Origin: Thraustochytrium sp. TN22
Taxonomy: Eukaryota > Sar > Bigyra > Thraustochytrida > Thraustochytriidae
Direction of reading: 5' to 3'
Length of the DNA: 64,000 bases
Assembly: GCA_013306675.1 (NCBI GenBank)
Contig: JABLUY010000033.1
Coordinates: 124,001 to 188,000 of the forward strand
Below the pieces are notes generated by a model. It was not told the origin of the DNA. It did no database searches and was given only the letters and a program-made list of their open reading frames with translations. Position numbers and translations under genes: made by a program. This document shows, piece after piece, positions 24,625 through 34,418 of this stretch; position 1 is the first letter of the stretch; every line of letters starts with the position of its first letter.

Positions 24625-27264
24625 TCACGCATGAAGGAATAACATACCAGTGGCGCTCTTGGTGCGCCGAAGCGGTCGCTGGTGGCCTGCCTCCGCTGAT
24701 GACGGTGCGGGCAGCAAGCTCTGCTTGAGTCTCTGCGCCAATCGCACGTTCTCAGCCTGCAGCTGTGCCACTTGCTCGCGCAGCCGGAGAACCTCGTCGT
24801 CGCGCCGCCGGCGGACCCCGCGCTGGACAACCCACAGAAGACCATACAGGCCGCTTCCGACCGGGATCGCGAGGTGATAGTTGGCTGCGAGCCAACGCAA
24901 GACCTGCCACGTCAGCGAGAGGAGCTGCCAAAACATCTCGGGCCCCAGCAGGACGTAGACCGCGGCCAGGACGACCGCGAGCACGGCCGCCGCCGCCTTG
25001 AGAGCCGGCATCACGGCGTACGCGCCGAAAAGATAGAAGCTCGCGCACAGCAGGAGCGAGTAAAATACCTGCACCGAGAGCGAGACCTTGAGATCGTGGC
25101 TCTGGTCCGACTCTTGGTCCACCTGGCGCTCCGGCTCCACCTGAACCTCCACTGCCACCTCGTAGTTGTCCACCTGCGCTGCATCCACGCGCGCATCGCA
25201 GGCGGAGTCATCCCGTGCGGCCGCGGCGACGGCGGCAACGGCGGCACTGCTCTGGTCCGCCGGACGGCGCTGCCTGCTATTCCGCTGCGCGCCAGCCTGA
25301 TCCTGCTCATCTTGCTGCAGAGCTTCGTCGTCGTCCGCATCGTGCACCGCGACAGCGTGCAGCGCCTTGTCCACAGGGCTGCGAAAGATGGCAATGTCGC
25401 GGACAGCGTCGTTAAACATGAGCGAGGTCGGGATAGCGTCCTTGATCTCGGCCGTCACGAAGGCCTGCACCGTGCCGGAGGTGAGCGCACCGGAGCGCAG
25501 CTGCGCGCGCGCGCGATCCTGCAGTAGGTCCAGGGCACGGCGCGAGTAGAAGATCTTCTTGCTGCCGAGCTGCTCGCTGTAGGACTCAAGCGTGGAATGC
25601 ACGAGCTCATCCACCTCGGCCGGCGACGGGGGCACGAAGACGAGCGGGCCGTGGCGCGAGGCGTGACTGGCGCCGGACTTGAGGCGGCGCCAGAACGGAC
25701 CGGAGGAGAAAGGGTTCGCGTTGGCCGAGTGCGCGCCGCGGCAGTGCAGCGAGGCGTTCTGCAGGAGCGTGGCGACCTGCGCGGAGAGCGCGTCGAAGGC
25801 ATCCGCATCGAGGCCGTCGTCGCCCGCGCCGCGCGCAAGCTGCGCGTGCATGTCGGCGATCTCCTCGCCGAAGCAGTTCGTAGTCATGATGAAGATGCTG
25901 TTGCGCGTGGAGAAGGTCTCGCCGGACTTCTTCGACTGCACATGACCGCCGTTGTTGTCGAGCATGGGCAGGAGCATCTTTTCGACGAGACTCGGGTGGC
26001 ATTTTTCGATCTCGTCCAGGAGCACCACGGTGCGCGTCTGCTGGCTAAAGACCTGCGCAAGCAGGCCCGTACCCTGCAAGCCCGGCGCCGGGTCTACGAA
26101 GCCGTCCACCGACCGCTCGTCCTGATAATTGACCATGTCTACATGCACGAACCTGCGCTCGCGCTCCAGCTCGCGACGCGCGCGCCCGCAGTTGTACGCA
26201 CGCGCCACGAGGTTGGCCAGAAACGTCTTGCCGAGGCCGGGTGGGCCGGCGAAGAGCAGCACGATGGGCCCATCGTCGGAGCGCAGACCATGCCGCACCA
26301 CGTTCAGCAGGTGCTCCACGGCGTCAAGGACGTGGCGCTGGCCAACAAAGCCCGCGCGCCGGATCACGCCCGGGTCAACGCAGGCGTCCAGCTCCGCGGC
26401 CGAGAGCTGGTCCCACGCGAGCCCGGTGGGCGGCCCGATCGCGCTGTCACCCGCCTGCGCCGTCCGCCGTTCGGCCTGTGTCGCGCGCCGTGCACGCTGC
26501 GCACGGACGAGCGCGCGCGCGTTCAGCTCGCGCGGGCTCCCGAAGAGCGGGTAGATGATCTGCGTCGGGTTCGTGCGCATAAGCCGCTGCAGGCCTGGCG
26601 CGTCGCGCCACGCCGTGCGCGCCTCGCGCGCGCTCGCGTCCTGGACCGCCTTGGCGGTCACCTCGGGCGCATGCGCTGCCGCGCCGCCACCGCCGCCGGC
26701 CGCAGCGTCCGGCTCCGCGGGCTTGAGCTCCATGACGAGCGCGTCGCGCTGCTCGTCGACCAGCGACAAGCCGAAGCTTGTGCTGAGCGCTACCAGCAGC
26801 TTGCCGCAGTTTGGCACGTGCAGGTCCGTCTCCGGGTGCACGCAGGGGCTCCTTGCCGCGAGGGCCGCGACAAGCTCGCCGAGGTCCGAGACCGCCCGGC
26901 TGTCGGCGGCATGTACGAAGACCACGGACCACTTGAGCTCTTGCGCCACGACCCGCCCTTGCAGCCAGGGCGCTACGCTGTCCATGAGCGGGCCGAGCTC
27001 GCCCTCGCGCAGCTCCAGCCAGGCATCGGCGCGCGCCAGCCGCGGATTCCACGCCCCCAGCGCCCCGCGCAGCGCCGCCTCGTGCGCGCTCGCGTCCCCG
27101 CTCAGCACGAGCGCCTTGGACAGGCTCGCGCCGCCGCGGGCCCAGGCCTGCAGGCCGCCGCCGCGCGCCGCATCAAGCGCGGCCAGCTCCGCCGCCAGCC
27201 CGCTCGCCGCCGCGGCCGCCGCCAGCGTCGCTGCCACCAGCGTCGCCGCCACCACGCGCGCCAT
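24625..27264 (-). CDS. Clp/torsin-like AAA+ ATPase with signal peptide and C-terminal membrane segments
   Basis: An 879-residue protein. MARVVAATLVAATLAAAAAASG is a signal peptide. Residues 23-300 are a variable, mostly helical domain with two regularly placed cysteines (SPCVHPETDLHVPNCGK). A single AAA+ module follows: Walker A GPPGLGKT (about 338-345), Walker B VVLLDEIEK (about 407-415), and a sensor-1 region IFIMTTNCFGEEI. The pattern LDEIEKCHPSLVEKMLLPMLDNNGG is that of ClpB-type AAA_2 domains, which also include torsins. Residues about 640-730 are acidic and low-complexity; hydrophobic segments follow at about 733-775 and 800-820, then a coiled coil (EVLRLREQVAQLQAENVRLAQRL). With a signal peptide, the ATPase should lie in the ER/perinuclear lumen or an organelle. 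Torsins are smaller and lack this tail, so this may be a distinct family. The ATG at 27264 gives the signal peptide at once. Confidence 0.8.
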   Translation of the reverse strand: MARVVAATLVAATLAAAAAASGLAAELAALDAARGGGLQAWARGGASLSKALVLSGDASAHEAALRGALGAWNPRLARADAWLELREGELGPLMDSVAPWLQGRVVAQELKWSVVFVHAADSRAVSDLGELVAALAARSPCVHPETDLHVPNCGKLLVALSTSFGLSLVDEQRDALVMELKPAEPDAAAGGGGGAAAHAPEVTAKAVQDASAREARTAWRDAPGLQRLMRTNPTQIIYPLFGSPRELNARALVRAQRARRATQAERRTAQAGDSAIGPPTGLAWDQLSAAELDACVDPGVIRRAGFVGQRHVLDAVEHLLNVVRHGLRSDDGPIVLLFAGPPGLGKTFLANLVARAYNCGRARRELERERRFVHVDMVNYQDERSVDGFVDPAPGLQGTGLLAQVFSQQTRTVVLLDEIEKCHPSLVEKMLLPMLDNNGGHVQSKKSGETFSTRNSIFIMTTNCFGEEIADMHAQLARGAGDDGLDADAFDALSAQVATLLQNASLHCRGAHSANANPFSSGPFWRRLKSGASHASRHGPLVFVPPSPAEVDELVHSTLESYSEQLGSKKIFYSRRALDLLQDRARAQLRSGALTSGTVQAFVTAEIKDAIPTSLMFNDAVRDIAIFRSPVDKALHAVAVHDADDDEALQQDEQDQAGAQRNSRQRRPADQSSAAVAAVAAAARDDSACDARVDAAQVDNYEVAVEVQVEPERQVDQESDQSHDLKVSLSVQVFYSLLLCASFYLFGAYAVMPALKAAAAVLAVVLAAVYVLLGPEMFWQLLSLTWQVLRWLAANYHLAIPVGSGLYGLLWVVQRGVRRRRDDEVLRLREQVAQLQAENVRLAQRLKQSLLPAPSSAEAGHQRPLRRTKSATGMLFLHA

Positions 27265-27822
27265 GCTCTCGCGCCGTTCGCGCTTTGCCGAGGCCGAGGC
27301 GCAGGGCCTGGCATGTCAAACGCCAAGCGCCCTCACAAGCCTCAAGGCATGCGTGGCTTGCCAAGCGAGGATTTTGCCGTTCCCGTCGCGCTCCCGAGGC
27401 GCGCTCGAGGTCTTTGTGCAGCGCTTTTCTTGCTCCCTTGCTCTAGCTAGCTAGCCAGAGTAGCGAGAGTTGTCCACGACGTACGTCTAAGTTAGCTACT
27501 AGTAGGTGCTCTGAGTAGCATTCAAGGAGATGACGGCCTCCGGCCACTGCGCCATTGTGCCATCGCGCAGCGAAGTGCTCTTTGGCCACTCGCAGCTCGG
27601 CCGTGCCAACGCTCCGTCCGAGTCCGTCGATTCGCGAGGGCCTGGGCATTCGGACGCGCGCGGCCGCTCTCCGGTTCTCCTCAAGGAGAACTTGAAGGCT
27701 GATGAGATGACTGTGACGTGAGAGCCCACTTTGGCAGGGGCCCAAGCCGACTCAGCCGCGCAAACCTCCTTTCGCGCCCAAGCTTGCCTCGTGTCGCGGG
27801 GCGCGGCGCGCAGGGCACCGAC
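27265..27822. other. Divergent promoter region
   Basis: This lies between the AAA+ gene and the SET gene starts. It contains a CTAGCTAGCTAGC tract at about 27442-27455. No gene recognised. Confidence 0.6.
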
Positions 27823-28034
27823 ATGGCTACGCGCGCCGCACGGTACGAGTTCGCCGACGAGGAGGCGCGCGCGCGCTGGGCGCGGTGCGCCGCGTCGCGC
27901 GTGGTGAACCTCGATCTGGGCTACCCGGTACTGGTGGTGGACGACAAGGGCGACCCGGTGCCGGCGCTTCCCGCGGACGAGGCGGCGCTGCGTGCGGCGC
28001 AAGAAGCGCGCTGGCGGCCGCTGCTTCTGCGGCA

Positions 28035-28065
<31 letters not shown>

Positions 28066-28644
28066 CAACAACAACAACAAGCGCAGCAGGACGTGGTCGC
28101 GTGGCCGGCGCTGCAGACCGGGCCAAGCAAGATCGAGGGCACCGGCGTCTTCGCAGTGGCAGCCGTGGCGGCCGGTACGCCGCTAGGCTTCTACAACGGT
28201 ACGGTGTACACGGCGGAGGCCTGGGACGAGGCGGGGGACGAGCGCGACGAGAACTTCCTCTTCAATCTCAATGATGGCGCGCAGGGCGTGCTTCTGGACG
28301 GCGCAGTGGGCGCCGGGGTGAATGAGCTCAAGTTCCTCAACCATTCGTGCGAGCCCAACGTGCGCATGCAGGAGGTTTTCCTCGACGGCGCCTGGGCAGT
28401 CTTGATCTTCGCGCTGCACGAGATTTCCGCCGGCGAAGAGCTTGTCCATGACTTCGAGCTGCACACCGAGGACGCCGACGAGGCCGCTGTGCCTTGCCGC
28501 TGCGCCGCGCCCCGGTGCCGCGGCTCTCTCTTCCGCTACTTTCCCTGGGACGATGATGCACCCCCCTGCGACGACGATAACGCCGCCGACGACGCTGCTG
28601 CTGCTGCGGCTGCTGCTGCTGCGGCTGCTTCTTTTACGGATTGA
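27823..28644 (+). CDS. SET-domain protein with polyglutamine tract
   Basis: A 273-residue SET-domain protein. After a basic N terminus there is a polyglutamine tract (about residues 70-86), then the SET domain (about 95-225): KIEGTGVFAVAAVAAGTPLG opens it, FLNHSCEPNVRM is the cofactor/pseudoknot NHSC motif, and EISAGEELVHDFEL is the usual GEELxxDY with Phe for the catalytic-site Tyr. A post-SET-like CRCAAPRCRGSL closes it. The family methylates lysines in histones or other proteins using S-adenosylmethionine; the target cannot be told. The tail is acidic then poly-Ala. The ATG at 27823 (MATRAARYEF) is used; the frame is open to 27718 upstream. The Tyr-to-Phe change in the terminal motif could alter product specificity or activity. 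Confidence 0.82.
28032..28086. repeat. CAG tract switching to CAA (polyGln codons)
   Basis: A block of CAG codons followed directly by a block of CAA codons, all encoding Gln in the SET-domain protein. Confidence 0.95.
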
Positions 28645-29541
28645 AGGCCCGGCTCGGCGCGGCCCGCCCCGCCAGCCATGGCAGCCATGGCAGCTGCGAG
28701 CGAGTCAGGATGATGCAAGTCAAGCGGCGCGTGAAAACCCGCGCCACGCGCGCCGGCTTGCCGCTCAGCTCGCGAGCGCTCTTTGCGTCCGGCTCGCCAC
28801 GCGCGCGCTCTTGGCAAGAGGCAAGCAGGCAGCGGACTCGACCGATCTGGCGCACGGGACGAGTCTGACGCTCGGCCGCGCTGCACGCGCGGCGGCCTCG
28901 TCGTCGAGTCGTCGAGTCCACCACCTCCCTCCCCGTCAGTCCTGAGGCTCCCTCCCCAGCCCCGGCTGGCTGGCGTTTTCCTCGCCGCCTCGGCCTGCCT
29001 GGCTGCTGCCAGTGCTGCTGCACGCGAGTCGCGCGCTCGACCTGTGCACGGTCTCGGCCTCGCCCTGCACGTCCAGCCAGCAGTCGCCGAGCCGAGCCTG
29101 GAAGGCACGCGCTCGCACCGGACCCGGCCGCCTGCTTGGCCCCGCGCCGCCGACTCGCCGCGCGCCCCCCTCTGCCCCGCGCCCGACGTGTAACCGCCGG
29201 TCTGATCGGCGGGAGCGGGGGGCATTGAGCTCAGTCTGGCCGCGCGCGAGCGCCGCGGCAAGGCGCGCAAGCGCGCGCGCCCGCGGCCGGGTCCGGTGCG
29301 GGCGCCGCGGCCGCGCCGGAGTCAGCTCGGAGCCAATCCGCCAACGCTGCACGCAGCGCGTGCTGCGCGGCGCGGCCGCGCGACCTGGAGCGCGGCGCGC
29401 GCCGGCGGCCAGAACCCGATCAGCGACGCGGCGAGGCGGCTCGCTCGCTCGCTCGCTCGCTCGCTCGCTCGCGCGCCAGCTCGCTCAGCCCAGGTCAGCT
29501 CGCTCGCCGCGGCGCCGCGCCGCGCCGCCCTGGCCCTGGCC
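28645..29541. other. Intergenic region, very GC-rich toward the right
   Basis: No recognisable gene. A (GCTC)n array lies at 29437-29472, just upstream of the PT-repeat gene, whose frame is open back to 29296 through Arg/Ala-rich sequence. Confidence 0.6.
29437..29472. repeat. (GCTC)n tetranucleotide array
   Basis: About eight GCTC units in tandem upstream of the PT-repeat protein gene. Confidence 0.92.
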
Positions 29542-31512
29542 ATGGCGCATGCCGGAGCCGGGACCGAGGCCGCCGCGCCGCGCGCGCTGCACCCGCGGCG
29601 GCAGCGGCGGCGCGAGGAGCAGGAGGACGAGGAGGACCAGGACCGCCGCGACGGCGCGCGCGGCAGGAGGCCTGGAGCTGCTGGCGGCCGTGCTCGCGGG
29701 CGCGCGGCGGATGGCGCACGATGGAAGAGGGTGGCGGCCGCGGGCGTGGCGCTTGCAGCGCTGACGCTGACCTTGTGCACAGGGAGCGCGCAGGCGGCGG
29801 GCGGCGGGACGGCGGCGCGCCTGCGATGGAGCGGGCAGGCGGACGAGGCGGCCTGGGCGGCCGCCGTCGCAGAGCGCCGCTCGCGGACGCTGCAGACGGA
29901 CGAGGAGACCTCGCCCACGCCATACCCGACCACGGCGACGGCAGGCGCCACAGCGCCGGCCGATGAAGTCCCCACGAGCGAGCCCACGAGGTTGCCCACG
30001 CGGACGCCCACGCGGACGCCCACGCGGACGCCCACGCGGACGCCCACGCGGACGCCCACGCGGACGCCCACGCGGGTGCCGACGCCAGTGCCCACGTCCC
30101 CGACGGCGCCAACCATGGACACGAACCCGGCCGGCTGCTACATCTATCAGGACAACCCGGGCTGGATCAAGGAAGAGACAGCGTGCGAGCTGCCCTTTCA
30201 GCTGCGCGACTGGAACAAGGACTTCTACGACTTTGACTACCCGCCTTCTTTTGCCGATGCGCGTCCCTTTGGCCTTGACCAGCTTGCTGGCGTGGCCGTT
30301 GGCGACCCGGATATGCGCTGGTGCCCCGAGGCTGGCCTGACCAACTACAACGTGCTTAGCTCCTCCAAGAAGAAGCGATGGGGCGTCGTGTACTGCACGA
30401 ACCCGGCAGCGTTGCCAACTCCCGCGCCGACCAACATGCCCACGATGCTGCCCACAAAGAGTCCCACGCGCAGGCCGACACCAGGGCCGACCAAGGCGCC
30501 CACGCTGCATCCGACCAAGTTCCCTACTCGAGGCCCCACCCCGGAGCCCACACACTATCCGACGAAGCTCCCCACGGAACGCCCGACCATGGCGCCCACG
30601 AACCGGCCCACCACGCTGGAGTGGGCGCAGCGTGATCTCTATTGCCAGAGTTTCGGGGACGAGGCGATGGACTGCGCCGACGACAACTGGCACAACCTGC
30701 AATGCGAGTACCGCGACTTTTACTGCCGCGCACGCTTCGACACGCGGTCGCCCACGCAGATGCCGACCGAGGCGCCCACGGAGGAGCTTGTTGTCTCCGG
30801 CTCGACCGGATCATCTTCCAAGGGCAACTCGTCCGGCAAGACGGACACTTCGCTCATCATTTATGTCGCGGCGGGCCTGGCTGGACTCACGGCCTTCATT
30901 CTCGTCGCCTCGCTCATCATGGTGCGGAACCGGCGCCAGGCCAACAGGCGCCGCGCCAACCACAACGACGCCGGCAGCGTTGCCATGACTGCTTTCACGG
31001 GCAGCTCTGGTGGAGGCGGCGGCGCTAGCTACACTAGCTACATGGACCCCGTGCACGAGATGGCGGGCGGGGTCGGTCCGCCCGTCTCACCCATGTCCGC
31101 GCCGCAGTACCCGCCACCGCCCGCCAACTTCTTCGCGCGCGCCTCGACCAACTTCCGCAACTTCTTCACCTCGCCTTCGGCGCCCACCGATGACTCTTCG
31201 ACCTTCCACGGCCACCTCCCGACGGTTCCGGAGGTCGACCCCGTGCCGCCGCCGCCCTCATACCGCAGGTACAACACCAACGACAGCTTCGGCGGAGATT
31301 CGGTGCCGCCGCCGCCGCCGCCGCCTGGCGATTTCGGCTTCGACTTTGGTAGCGGAGGCGGCGACGACGACGATTTCAACGACACACCGGCCAGGGGCGG
31401 CGCGGGTGCGCCCCCGCTCCCGCCTCGGCGTAAGAATGTGCGTCCTCCGCCCGGACTCGGCTTTGTCAGCAAGTTTTCCACGCGTTTCTCCAAGGCCGCG
31501 GGCTACCAGTAG
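29542..31512 (+). CDS. Type-I-like membrane protein with Pro-Thr repeats (stramenopile 'PT-repeat' protein)
   Basis: A 656-residue membrane protein. An Arg-rich N terminus is followed by the hydrophobic segment VAAAGVALAALTLTLCTGSAQA (about residues 73-94), a signal anchor or late signal peptide. Then come PT repeats (TPTRTPTRTPTR...), a small Cys-containing module (GCYIYQDNPGWIKEETACEL to WGVVYC), a second PT-repeat block (PTPAPTNMPTMLPTKSPTRR) and a third Cys-containing patch (YCQSF...CADDNWHNLQC...YC). A transmembrane helix, IIYVAAGLAGLTAFILVASL (about 437-456), leads into a 200-residue Pro/Gly/Ser-rich cytosolic tail. PT-rich linkers are common in diatom and other stramenopile surface or wall proteins and are probably O-glycosylated. 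No enzyme motif is seen. The ATG at 29542 is chosen because the upstream frame is low complexity. The function is unknown; it is probably a cell-surface protein. Confidence 0.78.
   Translation: MAHAGAGTEAAAPRALHPRRQRRREEQEDEEDQDRRDGARGRRPGAAGGRARGRAADGARWKRVAAAGVALAALTLTLCTGSAQAAGGGTAARLRWSGQADEAAWAAAVAERRSRTLQTDEETSPTPYPTTATAGATAPADEVPTSEPTRLPTRTPTRTPTRTPTRTPTRTPTRTPTRVPTPVPTSPTAPTMDTNPAGCYIYQDNPGWIKEETACELPFQLRDWNKDFYDFDYPPSFADARPFGLDQLAGVAVGDPDMRWCPEAGLTNYNVLSSSKKKRWGVVYCTNPAALPTPAPTNMPTMLPTKSPTRRPTPGPTKAPTLHPTKFPTRGPTPEPTHYPTKLPTERPTMAPTNRPTTLEWAQRDLYCQSFGDEAMDCADDNWHNLQCEYRDFYCRARFDTRSPTQMPTEAPTEELVVSGSTGSSSKGNSSGKTDTSLIIYVAAGLAGLTAFILVASLIMVRNRRQANRRRANHNDAGSVAMTAFTGSSGGGGGASYTSYMDPVHEMAGGVGPPVSPMSAPQYPPPPANFFARASTNFRNFFTSPSAPTDDSSTFHGHLPTVPEVDPVPPPPSYRRYNTNDSFGGDSVPPPPPPPGDFGFDFGSGGGDDDDFNDTPARGGAGAPPLPPRRKNVRPPPGLGFVSKFSTRFSKAAGYQ
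29995..30076. repeat. 12-bp tandem repeat encoding TPTR
   Basis: ACGCCCACGCGG repeated about seven times, nearly perfectly, inside the PT-repeat protein gene. Confidence 0.93.
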
Positions 31513-32189
31513 ATGGCAGCTCCGACGTCTGTCTCGAACGTGCTGGTGGCCTTGCCTGAGCGCGACTGCCTTTTCACCTCATTGCGCCTACCTAGCTAGC
31601 TAGGCCAGGCCAGCAACTGTGCCTCTCACGCCAAAACCCCTGGATGTAGTAGGCAGGCTGTGGCTCCTCTCATCCCAACGTACCTGGCTGGCAGACTTTC
31701 TGTCTTTCCTGTAGTTTCTCTGTCAACGAACTGTCATTTCCCAACGAACCGGCAATGCCAATGAACCATGGTATCCCGTGACTTGCAGTGCAGTGTGGCT
31801 GCAAGCTCGTATCTGCTCTTCAGACTCCGCAAGCTCGTGAATCAACGCCTTGCTTCAAGCTCTGATCAGGCTGAGTCACTCTCATCATCCATCGATCTCT
31901 CATCATCAACATGGAATTCATCAATCAATCTTGTACGTCATTGTACCGACCTTGCGAAGACTAGATGCAATGGCCGGAGAAGTACGCTTTATTGGAGCGA
32001 CTCGGGCACGGGCTTTTTCGCCGCGGGCGCCATAAGATTACACATCCGAAGAGGCAGCAGACACACGCACACATACAAAAGGAACCGCACCTCGCGCCTG
32101 CCCCGAACAGGAGGCTAGGCAGGTTCGAGCCTGCTCGGCTCAAAGCCAAATTCGCCTCGCCTCGACACATGCACTCTCATCGCTCACAG
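31513..32189. other. Convergent intergenic region, AT-richer
   Basis: The 3' flanks of the PT-repeat and patatin-like genes. It contains CTAGCTAGCTAGG at about 31592-31604, and two CAACGAAC words and ATCATC repeats around 31720-31920. No gene; a tRNA T-arm-like word near 32118 does not fold into a tRNA. Confidence 0.65.
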
Positions 32190-33671
32190 TCAGAGAATGG
32201 AAGCACGGGACAGCAGGCGGTAGGCCAGTGAATGCTTGGAGAACTTGCGCTGCGCCTCCTGGACATCGTCGTCAGCGAGGATGCGACTTCCAACGACCGG
32301 GACGTGCGGGAGCCATGCCGAAGGGTCGACGGCGGCGCCCATGTAGGCGACAGTGTCGTCCCAGGACTCGGAGGCGTTGCCCACCATGCCCTCCGGCACC
32401 CAGCGGCGCAGCGAGAGCCAGCCGCCCTTGGAGGGCCGCGCCGCGCGGCGCCTGCCCTCTACGTGCGCGAACGCGACGTTGGCGGCCGAGAGCGCCGCGC
32501 GCGACCAGAGCTCAGCGTAGACGATGCCGATCGCCAGCGGCTTGACGCAGGTGCTGGCGGCAGCCACCAGCACACTGTCGCCGACTCGGGAGACGGACTC
32601 GCGCGGCCACGACATGGGCTCGCCGGCGCGCACCGCGTCGTGCAAAATGACGCGCTGCACGCGCTGCGTGGAGTAGCTTACGCGCGAGTCGAGCGAATCG
32701 AGGTCGGAGCTACCGGAGCTGCCAGAGCTGGACCAGCTGCCAGAGCGCGAGCGGCTGCCGGCGTGCGGGACGCACGAGTCCGAGATGGATCGCGCCAGCG
32801 GTACCGGCCCAAAAACCGCCTCGGGCCGGAGGCCAGCGCCCGAGAGATCAAAAGAACAGTGCGAGGACACCTGGGCGCGCGCCTGCAGGGGCTTGATGCG
32901 CCACTCCTTGCGACGCAGCAGCGAGGGCTCGCGCTTGAGCTTGGCCACCATAGCGTGTGGTGGGTCCGCAAAGGAGCCCAGACCGCACGCGTGCAGCCAG
33001 GCCATGCCGTCGTGCGCGCCGAGCCAGAAGAGCTCCTTGAACTCGTCCACGCCAGGCGGGAAGACCGCCCAGTGAAGCGGCACGAAGCGCGACGGCTTGA
33101 TGTCCGCGTCCATAAAGTACAGCGGGCACACTGTGACGGTCTTCTCACTGATCATCGGGATGATGGCCGAGAGGCCGCCGTCGCAGACCCAGGCGCCGTC
33201 CAGCTCTGGGTCCTCGGACTCCAGCTGGAACGGCAAGCCCGCCACCGGGGACATGGTGCAGCTCGCCATGACGCACTTGCAGTAGTACTCGGCCGAGTGG
33301 AACTTGTTGATCAGCGCGCCGCGCATCGACGGCAGCAGTGTCACCTGGACGTGCAGCCGCCCGGACTGCAACGCCTCGTGCTGGTGCGTCGACTCGTCCA
33401 TGCACCGCCGAGTGCAGCTCTCCGCGAAGTCGCGCATGCGCCACATGTTGCGCACCGGACTGCGGTGGTACTCGGCGCAGCACCGCACCATGTAGTCGCT
33501 GATCAGCTTGGCATCCACGCCCAGCGCCAGCGTCGCCGCCACCGCCGCGCCGCCCGACGCGCCGGCGTACTGGCACGTCGTCGACTCGCTCACGCCGTGC
33601 CGCTGCAGGCTATACGCCACGCCCAGCTGGTACTGCATCAGCCACCCGGCCGCGCTAAACGAGAACTCCAT
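32190..33671 (-). CDS. Patatin-like phospholipase (PNPLA family)
   Basis: A 493-residue patatin-domain protein. It starts MEFSFSAAGWLMQYQLGVAY, the position where patatin domains begin (usually LSGGGxxG, here FSAAGWLM). The nucleophile is Ser39 in YAGASGGAAVAA (GxSxG) and the dyad Asp is Asp164 in WVCDGGLSA (DGG), so the Ser-Asp dyad is complete. The family hydrolyses acyl esters of phospholipids, galactolipids or triacylglycerol. The region after the catalytic half contains a Ser/Gly-rich linker (SRSRSGSWSSSGSSGSS, about residue 310) and a hydrophobic stretch. The canonical oxyanion-hole glycine-rich turn is weak (SAAGW), so activity may be altered. The frame is open to 34079, but the extension is Arg/Ala low complexity, so the ATG at 33671 is used. 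It is tandem with the downstream-oriented GTF3C1-like gene. Confidence 0.85.
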   Translation of the reverse strand: MEFSFSAAGWLMQYQLGVAYSLQRHGVSESTTCQYAGASGGAAVAATLALGVDAKLISDYMVRCCAEYHRSPVRNMWRMRDFAESCTRRCMDESTHQHEALQSGRLHVQVTLLPSMRGALINKFHSAEYYCKCVMASCTMSPVAGLPFQLESEDPELDGAWVCDGGLSAIIPMISEKTVTVCPLYFMDADIKPSRFVPLHWAVFPPGVDEFKELFWLGAHDGMAWLHACGLGSFADPPHAMVAKLKREPSLLRRKEWRIKPLQARAQVSSHCSFDLSGAGLRPEAVFGPVPLARSISDSCVPHAGSRSRSGSWSSSGSSGSSDLDSLDSRVSYSTQRVQRVILHDAVRAGEPMSWPRESVSRVGDSVLVAAASTCVKPLAIGIVYAELWSRAALSAANVAFAHVEGRRRAARPSKGGWLSLRRWVPEGMVGNASESWDDTVAYMGAAVDPSAWLPHVPVVGSRILADDDVQEAQRKFSKHSLAYRLLSRASIL

Positions 33672-34418
33672 CCTCGCCCCAGCTCTCGGCCCCCCCCCCC
33701 GCGCCGGCCCGCGCCCTGCAGTGCGTGCAGCTGCACGTCTGCCGCCGTCGACGCGCCTCGCCCGCGCTTTCCAGCCTCCTGCGCTGCCAGTGCTGGTGCG
33801 CGCGTGCACAAGCCGCGCGCCGCTGCCGCTGCCGCTGCCGCTGCCGCTGCCGCCGCGCCGCTGACCGCGCTGACCGCGCTCTCCAGCTCCTGCTCCTGCA
33901 GCGAGCCCCTCGCCGTGCAGCCGCCGCCGCCGCCGCCGCCGCCGCCCTCCCGCGCGAGCAGCTAAGGCGCCGCGCCGCGCCGGCCTTCGCCGCGCCGCGC
34001 CGAGCCGCGCTCCGAAGCAGTGCAATGCGGTTCTGGCGCTGCGCGCCCTCCGGGCCGCGCTCGCTGGCTGGCTTGACAACTGCTGGCTGACGTACTCCGA
34101 GCGGCGCGCGCGGCCCTGCGCGGACAGGGCCGCGCCGGCGCGCGCCTGCGACGAGGGCGCCTTGCGTCGTCAGCGGAACGCGCCGCCGGAACGCGGGCCC
34201 TGCTCGCGCCGCCTCGGGGAACGGGGGCTCGCTTTCGCCGCGCACCTCCAACGTTTCGCCGGAATGCTCCGTCCTCCGAGGTGGCGTCGAGCAGGCATGG
34301 CAAGGTTGCCATGGCGAGGGTGGCCGGTGCGGCCGCGGCGGTGGCGGGCGTCCGCCAAAAGAGAGGTCTCACGTCATCATCAGGCGGCATTGATCAGTCA
34401 TCTTGATCAAGACTTACG
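33672..34418. other. Intergenic region with GC-rich simple repeats
   Basis: This lies between the patatin-like start and the GTF3C1-like stop (both minus). It contains a run of about 11 C at 33689-33699, (GCTGCC)n at about 33820-33850 and (CCG)n at about 33925-33950. No gene recognised. Confidence 0.65.

Noticed and set aside
25597-27450. 617-residue plus-strand ORF opposite the AAA+ gene
   Set aside because: Antisense shadow of a frame with intact Walker A and B motifs.
32105-32135. tRNA-like T-arm word GGTTCGAGCC
   Set aside because: The loop would be 6 rather than 7 nt and no acceptor, D or anticodon arm can be paired around it.
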